DNA from: Hahella sp. HNIBRBA332
GTDB lineage: Bacteria; Pseudomonadota; Gammaproteobacteria; Pseudomonadales; Oleiphilaceae
Assembly: GCF_030719035.1 (NCBI RefSeq)
Contig: NZ_CP132203.1
Coordinates: 5,536,501-5,600,500, forward strand
Length of the DNA: 64,000 nt
Reading direction: 5' to 3'
A model generated the notes under the pieces. That model did not search any database, was not told the origin of the DNA, and worked only from the letters and a program-made list of their open reading frames with translations. Shown piece by piece: positions 8,771 to 16,060 of the stretch. Numbering within the stretch: position 1 is the stretch's first letter; every line of letters begins with the position of its first letter. Position numbers and translations under genes: made by a program.

Positions 8771-8802
8771 CTGTATCTGGGCTGTAACCTGGGCCGGATA
8801 AA
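8771..8802 (+). promoter_or_regulatory. Possible Pho box and promoter before the PI-PLC gene
   Basis: CTGTATC-TGGG-CTGTAAC (8771-8788) has the 7-4-7 direct-repeat layout of a PhoB box, with GATAAA nine bases downstream (8797-8802) where a Pho promoter -10 would be expected. Other TTTGTRAC-like elements occur at 8625, 8682 and 8735 in the same 368-base gap (8476-8843), which otherwise holds no gene. A phosphate-starvation response would suit a phospholipase-like product. Match to the box is partial. Confidence 0.4.
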
Positions 8803-8843
8803 AAAGCCCCTGGCAAAATAACGATAAGATAGGGATACCTCTC

Positions 8844-10496
8844 ATGAAAAAACTCGCATACGCTGCCGTCATTGCGGCGGTCGCGTCTTCGGTCTGCGCC
8901 AACGAGATTGAAGACTTCCGCAATAGCTGGACTTACCGCGCGCTAACCCATCAACGCACCCTGGACCTGGGAGAACCACTGGGCCGCGCCAACTTTCCTT
9001 ATACGCATAACAGTTATAACTCCTCCGCCTACGCCAACCTGGGCAGCTACTGGGACCCCAACCACATTTACAGTCTGGTGGACCAGCTGGATATGGGCAT
9101 CCGCGCTCTGGAGCTGGACGTTCATTACACCTACGGCGACCTGAAACTATGCCATGGAACCAACGATCACACGGGATGCTCCGCTTTCGACCGCCGTTTC
9201 GAGGACGGCCTGAAAGAAGTCGCCACCTGGCTGCGACAGGACGGCAATCGCGGTGAAGTATTGATCATCTATCTCGAAGAACATGTGGACGGCCGCTACG
9301 ATGACGCCGTGGCTGCGCTAAACCGGCAGATGGGGGATTTGATATACAAGCCGGGTAATTGCGCCACGCTGCCCATGAACATCAGCAAAGCGGACATTCT
9401 CAACAGCGGCAGGCAGGTGCTGCTGATCGGCGGCGACTGCGGTTCGGACGCATGGGCGCAGACAGTCTACAATTACGGCTTTCCTACTGATAATGACCAT
9501 TTCCATCCCTATCCGGAATGTCGCACGGACAAATACGATGTGAATTTCGTCCAGAATAATCTGGTTCGCATCTTTGAGGACAGCACCCGCCTGTCCGACG
9601 TATTCGGCGATCCACCGCAGCCGATCACTCCTGAGCTGATGGCGCAGGCCGCGCGTTGCAGCCTGGGCATCGTCGGCCTGGATCAGCTGAAAGCTTTTGA
9701 CGAGCGCATGACCGCCGCAATATGGAGTTGGGACCAGAATGAGCCCAACAACGCCAATAACAACGAGCATTGCGCCGAGCAATGGGGCAACGGCCGCTTT
9801 AATGACGCCGCCTGCAGCAACGTGCGTCCTTTCGCCTGCTACAGCAGAACCAACGACGCCTGGGCGGTCACGCAGAGCAGCGCAATCTGGGAACAAGGGG
9901 AGTTTTTCTGCCAACAGGAGTTCGGTAGTGATTACCGCTTCGCCACCCCGAAAAACGGCTATCAGAACCAAATGCTGCAGAACGCCAAGGCCGGACTGGG
10001 CTACGCCAATGTGTGGCTGAACTATTCTGATTTGGCGCAAGAAGGAATTTGGGCGCCTGGCGATCAGCCTGCCGTCACCCTGCCGGGAGATGATGGGGCC
10101 GTGGTTTGGCGCAAGCTGCGCAATGACAAAGGCAAATGCCTGGACCTCGAGGGTCGCGAGACCCATAACGGCGTGGAGATCCATCAATGGTCCTGTCACG
10201 GCGCCGATAGTCAGTTATGGTGGCGGGATCAATACGGCATGATCCACGCCAAATCGGCCCCGGACAAATGCATTGACGTATCTGGAGCCGGTACGGAGAA
10301 AGGAACCCGCATTGTTCTGTGGAATTGTCATGGCGGATCCAATCAGGTTTGGCTGCAAGGACCCAGCAACAGCTTCCGCATCTCCAATGCGACAAACATG
10401 GCGCTGGACATCAAAGACCCGTTCTGGGGCGATGGCCAGCGTGCGCATTTGTGGGAGTATCACGGCGGTAAGTCACAGCGCTGGAGCTGGGACTGA
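8844..10496 (+). CDS. Secreted PI-PLC-X-like protein with C-type-lectin-like and ricin B domains
   Basis: A 550-residue protein with a Sec signal peptide (residues 1-19). Residues about 45-285 resemble a PI-PLC X domain: catalytic-type His in THNSY (H55), metal-type RALELD (86-91) and second His in LCHG (H104). Residues 293-333 look like the C-terminal half of a C-type lectin (WSWDQNEPNN, spaced Cys at 310, 324, 332), and 340-403 like an N-terminal lectin half (WEQGEFFC, then VWLNYSD). Residues 421-550 are a ricin B-type trefoil with three QxW repeats (QLW 457, QVW 501, QRW 545). Likely an extracellular phosphodiesterase or sugar-binding hydrolase; substrate unknown. It converges with the nitrilase-like gene, with two bases between stops. 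Confidence 0.78.
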   Translation: MKKLAYAAVIAAVASSVCANEIEDFRNSWTYRALTHQRTLDLGEPLGRANFPYTHNSYNSSAYANLGSYWDPNHIYSLVDQLDMGIRALELDVHYTYGDLKLCHGTNDHTGCSAFDRRFEDGLKEVATWLRQDGNRGEVLIIYLEEHVDGRYDDAVAALNRQMGDLIYKPGNCATLPMNISKADILNSGRQVLLIGGDCGSDAWAQTVYNYGFPTDNDHFHPYPECRTDKYDVNFVQNNLVRIFEDSTRLSDVFGDPPQPITPELMAQAARCSLGIVGLDQLKAFDERMTAAIWSWDQNEPNNANNNEHCAEQWGNGRFNDAACSNVRPFACYSRTNDAWAVTQSSAIWEQGEFFCQQEFGSDYRFATPKNGYQNQMLQNAKAGLGYANVWLNYSDLAQEGIWAPGDQPAVTLPGDDGAVVWRKLRNDKGKCLDLEGRETHNGVEIHQWSCHGADSQLWWRDQYGMIHAKSAPDKCIDVSGAGTEKGTRIVLWNCHGGSNQVWLQGPSNSFRISNATNMALDIKDPFWGDGQRAHLWEYHGGKSQRWSWD

Positions 10497-10498
10497 CC

Positions 10499-11296
10499 TC
10501 AGGCCTCCTCCAGATCCCGCTCAGGGGCGTAACGCCGGGCATTGATCCCGGTGGCGTCCCTGACGTCGATATTGATCACCAGTACCCCCACCTCCGCGTA
10601 AGGCTGATAGGCCACACAAGCGCCGTCGGGCGCAATTAACGTGGTGGCGGATCCCTGATAGTCCATGGCGTAGTTGACGCTGGCGAAAAAAACCGTATTT
10701 TCGATGGCGCGACATTGCATTGCACGCTCGTAGAACGGGTTTTCCAACTTTCCCCATTGCGTCAGCTTTACTCCTTTGAAATGACTGCCTGCAAAATGGG
10801 GGTGAAAGACGATCTTGGCGCCGCGACTGGCCGCCCATCGCACCGTTTCCGGACAACGCCACCCCTCATGACTGATCACAATGCCGAACTTCACGCCATC
10901 CGCATCGAACAGCTGGCGGCGGGCCCCCGGGATGAAGTAAGCCTCTTCCCCCTGCTCAAGGTGATTCTTCGTCTGCCGTCCCAACAGCACGCCGCGACGA
11001 TCTACGACAAAGGCGACGTTACGACGCCCTTCTGGGGTTGGCCACTCCATGGGAAGTATGATGTTAGTAGAGGTTTTACGCGCCAGATCGCAAACTCGAT
11101 CCAGCGCTGACTGCATTTTCCTTGGCGAGCAGTTTTCAACTTTGAAGTCCATGCCTCGAATTCCCGGCACATAGGCTTCTGGAAAACATATCAGATCCAC
11201 CTTCGACAGGGTCGCCTCCGTGACCAGGCGGTCGACCCACTGCAACGCGTTATCGACAGACTTCGGGATCGGCGGAGATGCCAATGCAATTTTCAT
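10499..11296 (-). CDS. Carbon-nitrogen hydrolase (nitrilase superfamily) homologue, catalytic Cys replaced
   Basis: A 265-residue cytoplasmic protein with the nitrilase fold pattern. Two of the three catalytic positions are clear: Glu40 in FPEAYV and Lys110 in QTKNHL. The third site reads ISHEGWRCPE, so the residue expected to be the nucleophilic Cys is Ser142, while a Cys appears at 148. In the related proteins I recall, this motif reads ICHEGWRYPE. The reading frame is intact and the rest of the fold is conserved, so it may be a pseudo-enzyme or have altered chemistry. It is a single gene that converges with the PI-PLC-like gene. Confidence 0.78.
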   Translation of the reverse strand: MKIALASPPIPKSVDNALQWVDRLVTEATLSKVDLICFPEAYVPGIRGMDFKVENCSPRKMQSALDRVCDLARKTSTNIILPMEWPTPEGRRNVAFVVDRRGVLLGRQTKNHLEQGEEAYFIPGARRQLFDADGVKFGIVISHEGWRCPETVRWAASRGAKIVFHPHFAGSHFKGVKLTQWGKLENPFYERAMQCRAIENTVFFASVNYAMDYQGSATTLIAPDGACVAYQPYAEVGVLVINIDVRDATGINARRYAPERDLEEA

Positions 11297-11403
11297 ATAT
11301 CAATCCTTTTGTATGCGTACGTCCTTTTTTATAAACCCGTCGACGCGCATCCACGCACGTCACGAGCTGTGTACAGCTTGGCGGTGTAAATCAACTGCGA
11401 AGG

Positions 11404-12042
11404 TTACTGCAACGGCTTTAAAACCACATTAAAAACACCGACCTGAATCCCTTTCCGATCGAGCGAGAAGTCCAACCAGCGACAGCGGTCTGGATCACGG
11501 TCAACAGCATCCGTTAACGACTGTGCGCCGCCCTGATCCTCTCGCCAATAACTTTGCGTCGTCAGCGTGCGATATCCCGGCGCACTGAACTTCCAATGGA
11601 TATGCCTGCGGCGTCCCCCATAGGTTCCCGGAATGATACTGTGGAACGCATAGCCGCCCATGGCGTCGGTATAACCCACGCCACGCAGGTTCACGGCATC
11701 CATAGAATACTCACTGACGTCGCCATCGCCCGCGGGGTGGTAGCGGCCATCGCCATCGGCGTGCCAGATCTCGACGCGCGCTTCCGGCAAAGGAAGATCG
11801 CCCAGAAGGCCTCCAAGCACTTTTCCTTCCACCTTCATCAAGCGACCAGGAAGATTGCGGTAATTGATATAAGCGGTTTCTCTCGCGTTACGCACGTAAA
11901 AAGGGCCTTCCGGCGCCGCCTGCGTGACGCCGCAGGAACCGCTATAAAGATCATCCGCGCGCGCTCCACGCCAGGGCCACAAGGACGCTCCCAGCAAAAG
12001 CTTGAGAAAGACGCGTCTGTACAGCACAGTCCCGGCGTTCAT
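11404..12042 (-). CDS. Intradiol ring-cleavage dioxygenase-like exported protein
   Basis: A 212-residue protein of the protocatechuate/catechol dioxygenase superfamily. The four Fe(III) ligands are recognisable: Tyr in GRYHP, Tyr in PGTYGG, and both His in RHIHW. EARVEIWHADGDGRY is the usual core. An N-terminal hydrophobic segment after paired Arg (YRRVFLKLLLGASLWPW) suggests Tat export or membrane anchoring, as in the exported intradiol dioxygenases of unknown substrate. No other aromatic degradation gene lies nearby, so a catabolic role cannot be inferred from context. Confidence 0.82.
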   Translation of the reverse strand: MNAGTVLYRRVFLKLLLGASLWPWRGARADDLYSGSCGVTQAAPEGPFYVRNARETAYINYRNLPGRLMKVEGKVLGGLLGDLPLPEARVEIWHADGDGRYHPAGDGDVSEYSMDAVNLRGVGYTDAMGGYAFHSIIPGTYGGRRRHIHWKFSAPGYRTLTTQSYWREDQGGAQSLTDAVDRDPDRCRWLDFSLDRKGIQVGVFNVVLKPLQ

Positions 12043-12173
12043 GAGACGTCCTCCATGGCCGTGGGTGAAAGGCAGGTTGGATAAAGGTCGCCTTATCCGC
12101 TCAACCAGCAGTTAATCCAAGTATAGTTCGCGTCGACGCGCAAATGTGAAAGGAGAGTTAAAACAAATCGCCG

Positions 12174-13097
12174 TCAGGCGGCGGCTTCGTGGTTCTTGGA
12201 GGCGGCGACGCGATTGCGGCCGCCCTTGATGGCCCGATACAAGGCGTGGGTGGCCCGTTTGATGGTGTCATGAAGGTCTTCATTGCGGATGAGCTGGGCG
12301 CAGCCGATACTGACGCTGTAGCGTACGTCGTAGCTGGTGGGTTTGCATTGCTCAAACAGTTGCCGGATGCGCTCAGCGACCACTACCGCGCCGTTGAGGT
12401 CTGTGGAAGGCAGTCCAATCACGAACTTTTCGCCGCCGTACCGTCCCAGAATATCCACCTCGCGAATCACGTTCTTGATGGTTTCCGCCAGGAATATTAA
12501 CGCTTCATCCCCCGCTTCCGGCCCGAAATTATCGTTGATCCAGATAAAGTGGTCGCCGTCCAACACCAGAAAACTGAACTCCTCCTTGTAGCGGCGACAA
12601 TGCTTCACCATCTGGGTGCAGCGCTCCTCCGCGAATCGCCAGTTCAACACTTTGGTGACCGGGTCATACATAATCAGCTCTTTCACCCGTTCTGCAAAAA
12701 TACGGGTTTTCCAGATGTAATAACCAAGCACGACGAGGCTAATCAGTAACAACAATACCGGGATAGTGCGTAGAATCGCCGTCAATGTGAAGATGGACGC
12801 GGGACTGCGACGAGCCAGCCAGAGTTGGCCGCCCGGCAAGGGAGTGACATAGACCACATCGCCATCGAGTGTGCGGTGTTGCGGCTCGACTGTGAATATA
12901 TCCGGCGGCAACCCCTGTGGCTGAGAAGGAGAGACCAGTGTCTGCGCATCTGGGGCGGGATTCAGTCCCAGCCATTCAACTTCCGCTGAGCGTCGATGAT
13001 ACCAATACGCCAGTATGGTCAGAATCGTCAACGCCAGGACGACGCCTCCCACTGCGAGCTTGTTGAGTTGCCTCTTGTTATTGCTATCTGTTTGCAC
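12174..13097 (-). CDS. Membrane-anchored GGDEF diguanylate cyclase
   Basis: A 307-residue protein with two membrane segments (about residues 14-32 and 86-108) flanking a short periplasmic part, then a GGDEF domain (about 135-300). The active loop reads RYGGEKF, with the metal-binding third residue (Glu) kept and Lys in the fourth position. REVD, five residues before GG, matches an RxxD inhibitory site for c-di-GMP. WINDNFGPEAGDEAL is the usual nucleotide-binding stretch. It probably makes c-di-GMP in response to a periplasmic signal. Start is GTG with a weak ribosome site. Confidence 0.83.
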   Translation of the reverse strand: MQTDSNNKRQLNKLAVGGVVLALTILTILAYWYHRRSAEVEWLGLNPAPDAQTLVSPSQPQGLPPDIFTVEPQHRTLDGDVVYVTPLPGGQLWLARRSPASIFTLTAILRTIPVLLLLISLVVLGYYIWKTRIFAERVKELIMYDPVTKVLNWRFAEERCTQMVKHCRRYKEEFSFLVLDGDHFIWINDNFGPEAGDEALIFLAETIKNVIREVDILGRYGGEKFVIGLPSTDLNGAVVVAERIRQLFEQCKPTSYDVRYSVSIGCAQLIRNEDLHDTIKRATHALYRAIKGGRNRVAASKNHEAAA

Positions 13098-13210
13098 CCA
13101 CCGTTTCTCAACTGCTAAATGGCTCAGATTTAAAGAGAATTCTGATGAAAGTATAGCCGAAATGCGAGCTGCGCCAATGCTTCGCTGTAACAGAGCAGTG
13201 CGTGAAGGGA

Positions 13211-13232
13211 AGGGCCGGAAAACTCCGGCCCT
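13211..13232 (-). terminator. Terminator of the nucleotidyltransferase gene
   Basis: Perfect nine-base stem AGGGCCGGA / TCCGGCCCT with a four-base loop, 12 bases after the stop of the minus-strand nucleotidyltransferase gene and followed on that strand by TTCCCTTC. The short, pyrimidine-rich tail fits a rho-independent terminator, though not a strong one. Confidence 0.6.
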
Positions 13233-13243
13233 GATTACAGTGG

Positions 13244-13999
13244 CTAAGCGGCGTTTAACATTTGCATGAAAAATCGATCCATGGTCTCCAGATCAAGTTT
13301 CTCCACAGGTTCAAAATGCACTGTCTCCAGCGCCTCAAACTGAGTGTCCACAAAGCGGTCTAACACTGTGACAGGTTTGATGACTTGCTTTTCATTCCCC
13401 ATCGCTTTCCGTTCCAGCAATGCGTCGACTTCCGACACGATCGGGCCGCCGCCCAGCATACGCGCCTTCAATTCATAAAAGCGCACCGGCGGGGGTGTCC
13501 GATGCTCCGCCACCCACATCGCCGCCAGCAACGTCCGCAGCATATAGGCATAGCGCTTGGCGTTGACCTCGCCCGCCGCCAGCCTCTCACGCTCCTTACG
13601 CGCCATGGAGAAGTAGTGATGAAACAACGTAACGGGACGCGTGGAAAGCGACGCCAGATACTTCATTTGCGCGAGAAATACTACGTCCCGGCTATACACA
13701 ATTGGCGAGTTAAGCCATTCCTGCAGCGTCGCTGAACCGCTGCGTAGTAACGTCAGGGCCTTGCTGATATCCCAACCGTTGACGTCCAACTCATCGACTA
13801 TCGGAAGTTCAATCACATCCCGACGTTTACCTAACGATAAATAGTGGGACAGTGAGCGCTGATAGATAAATCTAACGTCATAATCACTATCCCGGGAGGC
13901 GAATCCCCAGGCCCTGCTGCCTGATTCGCACGCGTAAAGCACCTTTACATCGTGCTCCCACTCGATCCGCTCCAGAGTTTCCTGTATCCGCTTTTCCAT
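13244..13999 (-). CDS. Predicted nucleotidyltransferase (DNA polymerase beta superfamily)
   Basis: A 251-residue protein with the nucleotidyltransferase signature ESGSRAWGFASRDSDYDVRF (GSxxxG plus DxD metal-binding residues), as in the YcgL/RlaP-type predicted nucleotidyltransferases. Start at 13999 is chosen because AGGAG lies just upstream. A longer frame reaches 14161, but that extension would run through a tRNA 3' fragment and is therefore not coding. Cytoplasmic; substrate unknown. Some relatives sit near RNA-processing or phage genes, but the neighbours here give no clue. Confidence 0.75.
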   Translation of the reverse strand: MEKRIQETLERIEWEHDVKVLYACESGSRAWGFASRDSDYDVRFIYQRSLSHYLSLGKRRDVIELPIVDELDVNGWDISKALTLLRSGSATLQEWLNSPIVYSRDVVFLAQMKYLASLSTRPVTLFHHYFSMARKERERLAAGEVNAKRYAYMLRTLLAAMWVAEHRTPPPVRFYELKARMLGGGPIVSEVDALLERKAMGNEKQVIKPVTVLDRFVDTQFEALETVHFEPVEKLDLETMDRFFMQMLNAA

Positions 14000-14028
14000 T
14001 GTCGCCACTCCTATTGTTACTTCTAATA

Positions 14029-14056
14029 TGGTGGACACGGTGGGATTCGAACCCAC
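14029..14056 (-). pseudogene. Isolated 3' end of a tRNA gene (T-arm, acceptor strand, CCA)
   Basis: On the minus strand 14056-14040 reads a complete T-arm (stem GTGGG/CCCAC with loop TTCGAAT), followed by a seven-base acceptor strand CGTGTCC, discriminator A and CCA. The matching 5' acceptor strand GGACACG is not found within the next 120 bases, nor are D- or anticodon arms. This is a tRNA 3' remnant of the sort left at integration sites, not a functional tRNA. No partner copy is seen in this window. Confidence 0.6.
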
Positions 14057-14583
14057 AATAACCAAAACTTCAGGCATTACTCCGAAGCGGTATCGACCTG
14101 TAACGCGCGCCAGTCGCGAACCCCGCAACGAGCCCGGACCTGCATCCTCAAATTTCGTCAATACGCCAAATGGTCTCGGTATTACCCTTCACCGGCTGCC
14201 TTAATCGTTTGCCGGCGGCTCGCCTTTTCGCCTTCGCGCCCTTTCTTATCGCCATTCACAGAACAAAGATCGCGCCAATATTTTTTAGAGCGACGAAAAA
14301 TTTTTTATGTTTATGTTTTAAAAGTATTTATCTGAATTTCATTACAGGCGAAACATGTAAGAGATCAATCCCAAAGTGAGAATATTTTATCAAAGAGAAT
14401 AGCTAGTTATCTTTTTTGATCAGACCATTTATTGCACGATTCGGTGACCTAAACGCCAAATTCTCCATGCACAACTATGGGAATTACTTATGCAGATTTA
14501 TATACGGTTGTTATTTAATGGCGCAGCCTGCGCGTCCAGCGAGCCGCGCAGCGAAGTCAAAGCAGAGACAACAAGGACAATAA
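14057..14583. other. Intergenic region before the D-amino acid dehydrogenase gene
   Basis: About 530 bases without a convincing gene. From about 14270 to 14470 it is strikingly AT-rich compared with the flanks. This is compatible with the promoter region of the downstream gene or with remnant foreign DNA beside the tRNA fragment. I see no clear operator or terminator. Confidence 0.5.
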
Positions 14584-15834
14584 ATGCGTGTAATTATCCT
14601 GGGCAGCGGCGTCATCGGCGTTTCCACCGCATATCATCTGGCTCAGCAGGGTCATGAAGTAACTGTTGTCGACCGTCAAACCGGTCCTGCGCTGGAAACC
14701 AGTTACGGCAACGCCGGCGAGATATCCCCCGGCTGCTCTGCGCCCTGGGCGACTCCAGGAATTGCGTTAAAGGCGATCAAGTGGCTGTGCATGAAACACC
14801 GTCCACTGGTGGTTCGTCCCAGCCTGAACCCCGACCTTTGGCGCTGGACAGCGCAATTCCTGTCTAACGCAAACTCTCACCGCTACCATCAGAATAAATC
14901 ACGCATGTTGCGACTGGCCGAATACAGTCGTGACGTACTCAAACAGCTGCGCGCCGACACCGGCGTCAGTTACGACGAACGCAGTCGCGGCACCATTCAA
15001 TTATTCCGCAAGCAACAGCAGGTTGACGCCGCTTTGGCGGACACCCGGATTCTGGAATCCTTTGGCGTTCCTTATGAGTTGCTGGATCGCGACGGCTGCA
15101 TCAAATATGAACCGGGGCTCGCCTCCGTCAGAAATAAAATCAGCGGCGGACTGCGTCTGCCCGGGGACGAGACCGGAGACTGCTTCAAGTTCACGCAAGC
15201 TTTGGCCGCATTGGCGGTCGAAAAGAGCGTCGTTTTTAAACAAGGCGTCCTCATTCAGGGGCTGGAAAAAAAAGGCGACGCCATTACATGCGTTCACACG
15301 GATCAAGGCCCGCTGCAGGCGGACGCCTATATCGTCGCGCTCGGCAGCTACACCCCCCTGCTATTGAAGCCTTTGGGGCTTAGAGCGCCGATCATTCCGG
15401 TAAAAGGCTACTCCATTACCCTGCCAGTGAAGAACCCAGACCGGGCGCCGGAATCGACGTTATTGGATGAGACCTACAAAGTGGCCGTCACCCGCCTGGG
15501 CGACCGCATCCGGGTTGGCGGAACAGCGGAGTTGGCGGGTTACGATCTGCGCCTGCATCAAACCAGAAAGAACACATTGGAGTTTGTGGCGGACGACCTG
15601 TTCGGAACCGGTTACGCCAATGGCGAAGCTGAATTCTGGACAGGACTGCGCCCCATGACTCCGGACGGCACCCCCATCGTTGGGGCGACCCCCATCAACA
15701 AACTTTATGTCGCCAGCGGCCACGGCACTTTAGGCTGGACCATGGCGGCGGGAACGGGACGCGTCATGGCGGATATCGTATCTGGACGCCAACCTGAGAT
15801 TGACACTGAGGGACTGGGAATAGACCGCTACTGA
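14584..15834 (+). CDS. dadA: D-amino acid dehydrogenase small subunit
   Basis: A 416-residue FAD-dependent dehydrogenase close to DadA. It has an N-terminal Rossmann motif (GSGVIGVSTAYHLAQQGHEV), SYGNAGEISPGCSAPWATPG, and the C-terminal FAD segment GATPINKLYVASGHGTLGWT. DadA oxidises D-amino acids, mainly D-alanine, to keto acids and passes electrons to the respiratory chain at the inner membrane face. Length is close to the usual 432-434 residues. The sodium/alanine symporter shortly downstream supports an alanine catabolic role. No alanine racemase (dadX) follows, unlike in many relatives. Confidence 0.93.
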   Translation: MRVIILGSGVIGVSTAYHLAQQGHEVTVVDRQTGPALETSYGNAGEISPGCSAPWATPGIALKAIKWLCMKHRPLVVRPSLNPDLWRWTAQFLSNANSHRYHQNKSRMLRLAEYSRDVLKQLRADTGVSYDERSRGTIQLFRKQQQVDAALADTRILESFGVPYELLDRDGCIKYEPGLASVRNKISGGLRLPGDETGDCFKFTQALAALAVEKSVVFKQGVLIQGLEKKGDAITCVHTDQGPLQADAYIVALGSYTPLLLKPLGLRAPIIPVKGYSITLPVKNPDRAPESTLLDETYKVAVTRLGDRIRVGGTAELAGYDLRLHQTRKNTLEFVADDLFGTGYANGEAEFWTGLRPMTPDGTPIVGATPINKLYVASGHGTLGWTMAAGTGRVMADIVSGRQPEIDTEGLGIDRY

Positions 15835-15868
15835 TAACCACTGCTATTTGAGGGACCGTCGCTGGCGG

Positions 15869-16036
15869 ATGGAACTCCGCTTCGCCGCCGTTCTCAATGA
15901 GGACGGCGAACCATTGGACGCACGCTTGATCCATATCCTGTGTCTGGCGCGCGCCGGGAGCTGTGACCCGGCGCTACGCCGCGTCTTTCAAAAAACGTAT
16001 GGGAAGCAGCGCAGCGCCCTCCACAGCGCCGCCTGA
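15869..16036 (+). CDS. Possible small protein between dadA and the symporter gene
   Basis: A 55-residue frame with codon use like its neighbours (GC-rich third positions) filling the gap between dadA and the symporter gene. An ATG start at 15869 is the most plausible, although the ribosome site is weak; a TTG at 15848 is possible. No family recognised and no signal or membrane segment. It may be real and co-transcribed, or only an open spacer. Confidence 0.3.
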   Translation: MELRFAAVLNEDGEPLDARLIHILCLARAGSCDPALRRVFQKTYGKQRSALHSAA

Positions 16037-16060
16037 CAAATAAAGAGAGGAGAAAATCCC

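Noticed and set aside
9318..10199. 293-codon minus-strand frame inside the PI-PLC/lectin gene
   Set aside because: It overlaps a coding frame with unmistakable PI-PLC, lectin and ricin motifs; long antisense frames are common in GC-rich DNA.
14000..14161. N-terminal extension of the nucleotidyltransferase frame
   Set aside because: It would translate through the tRNA 3' fragment; a good ribosome site at the internal ATG 13999 fits the family start better.
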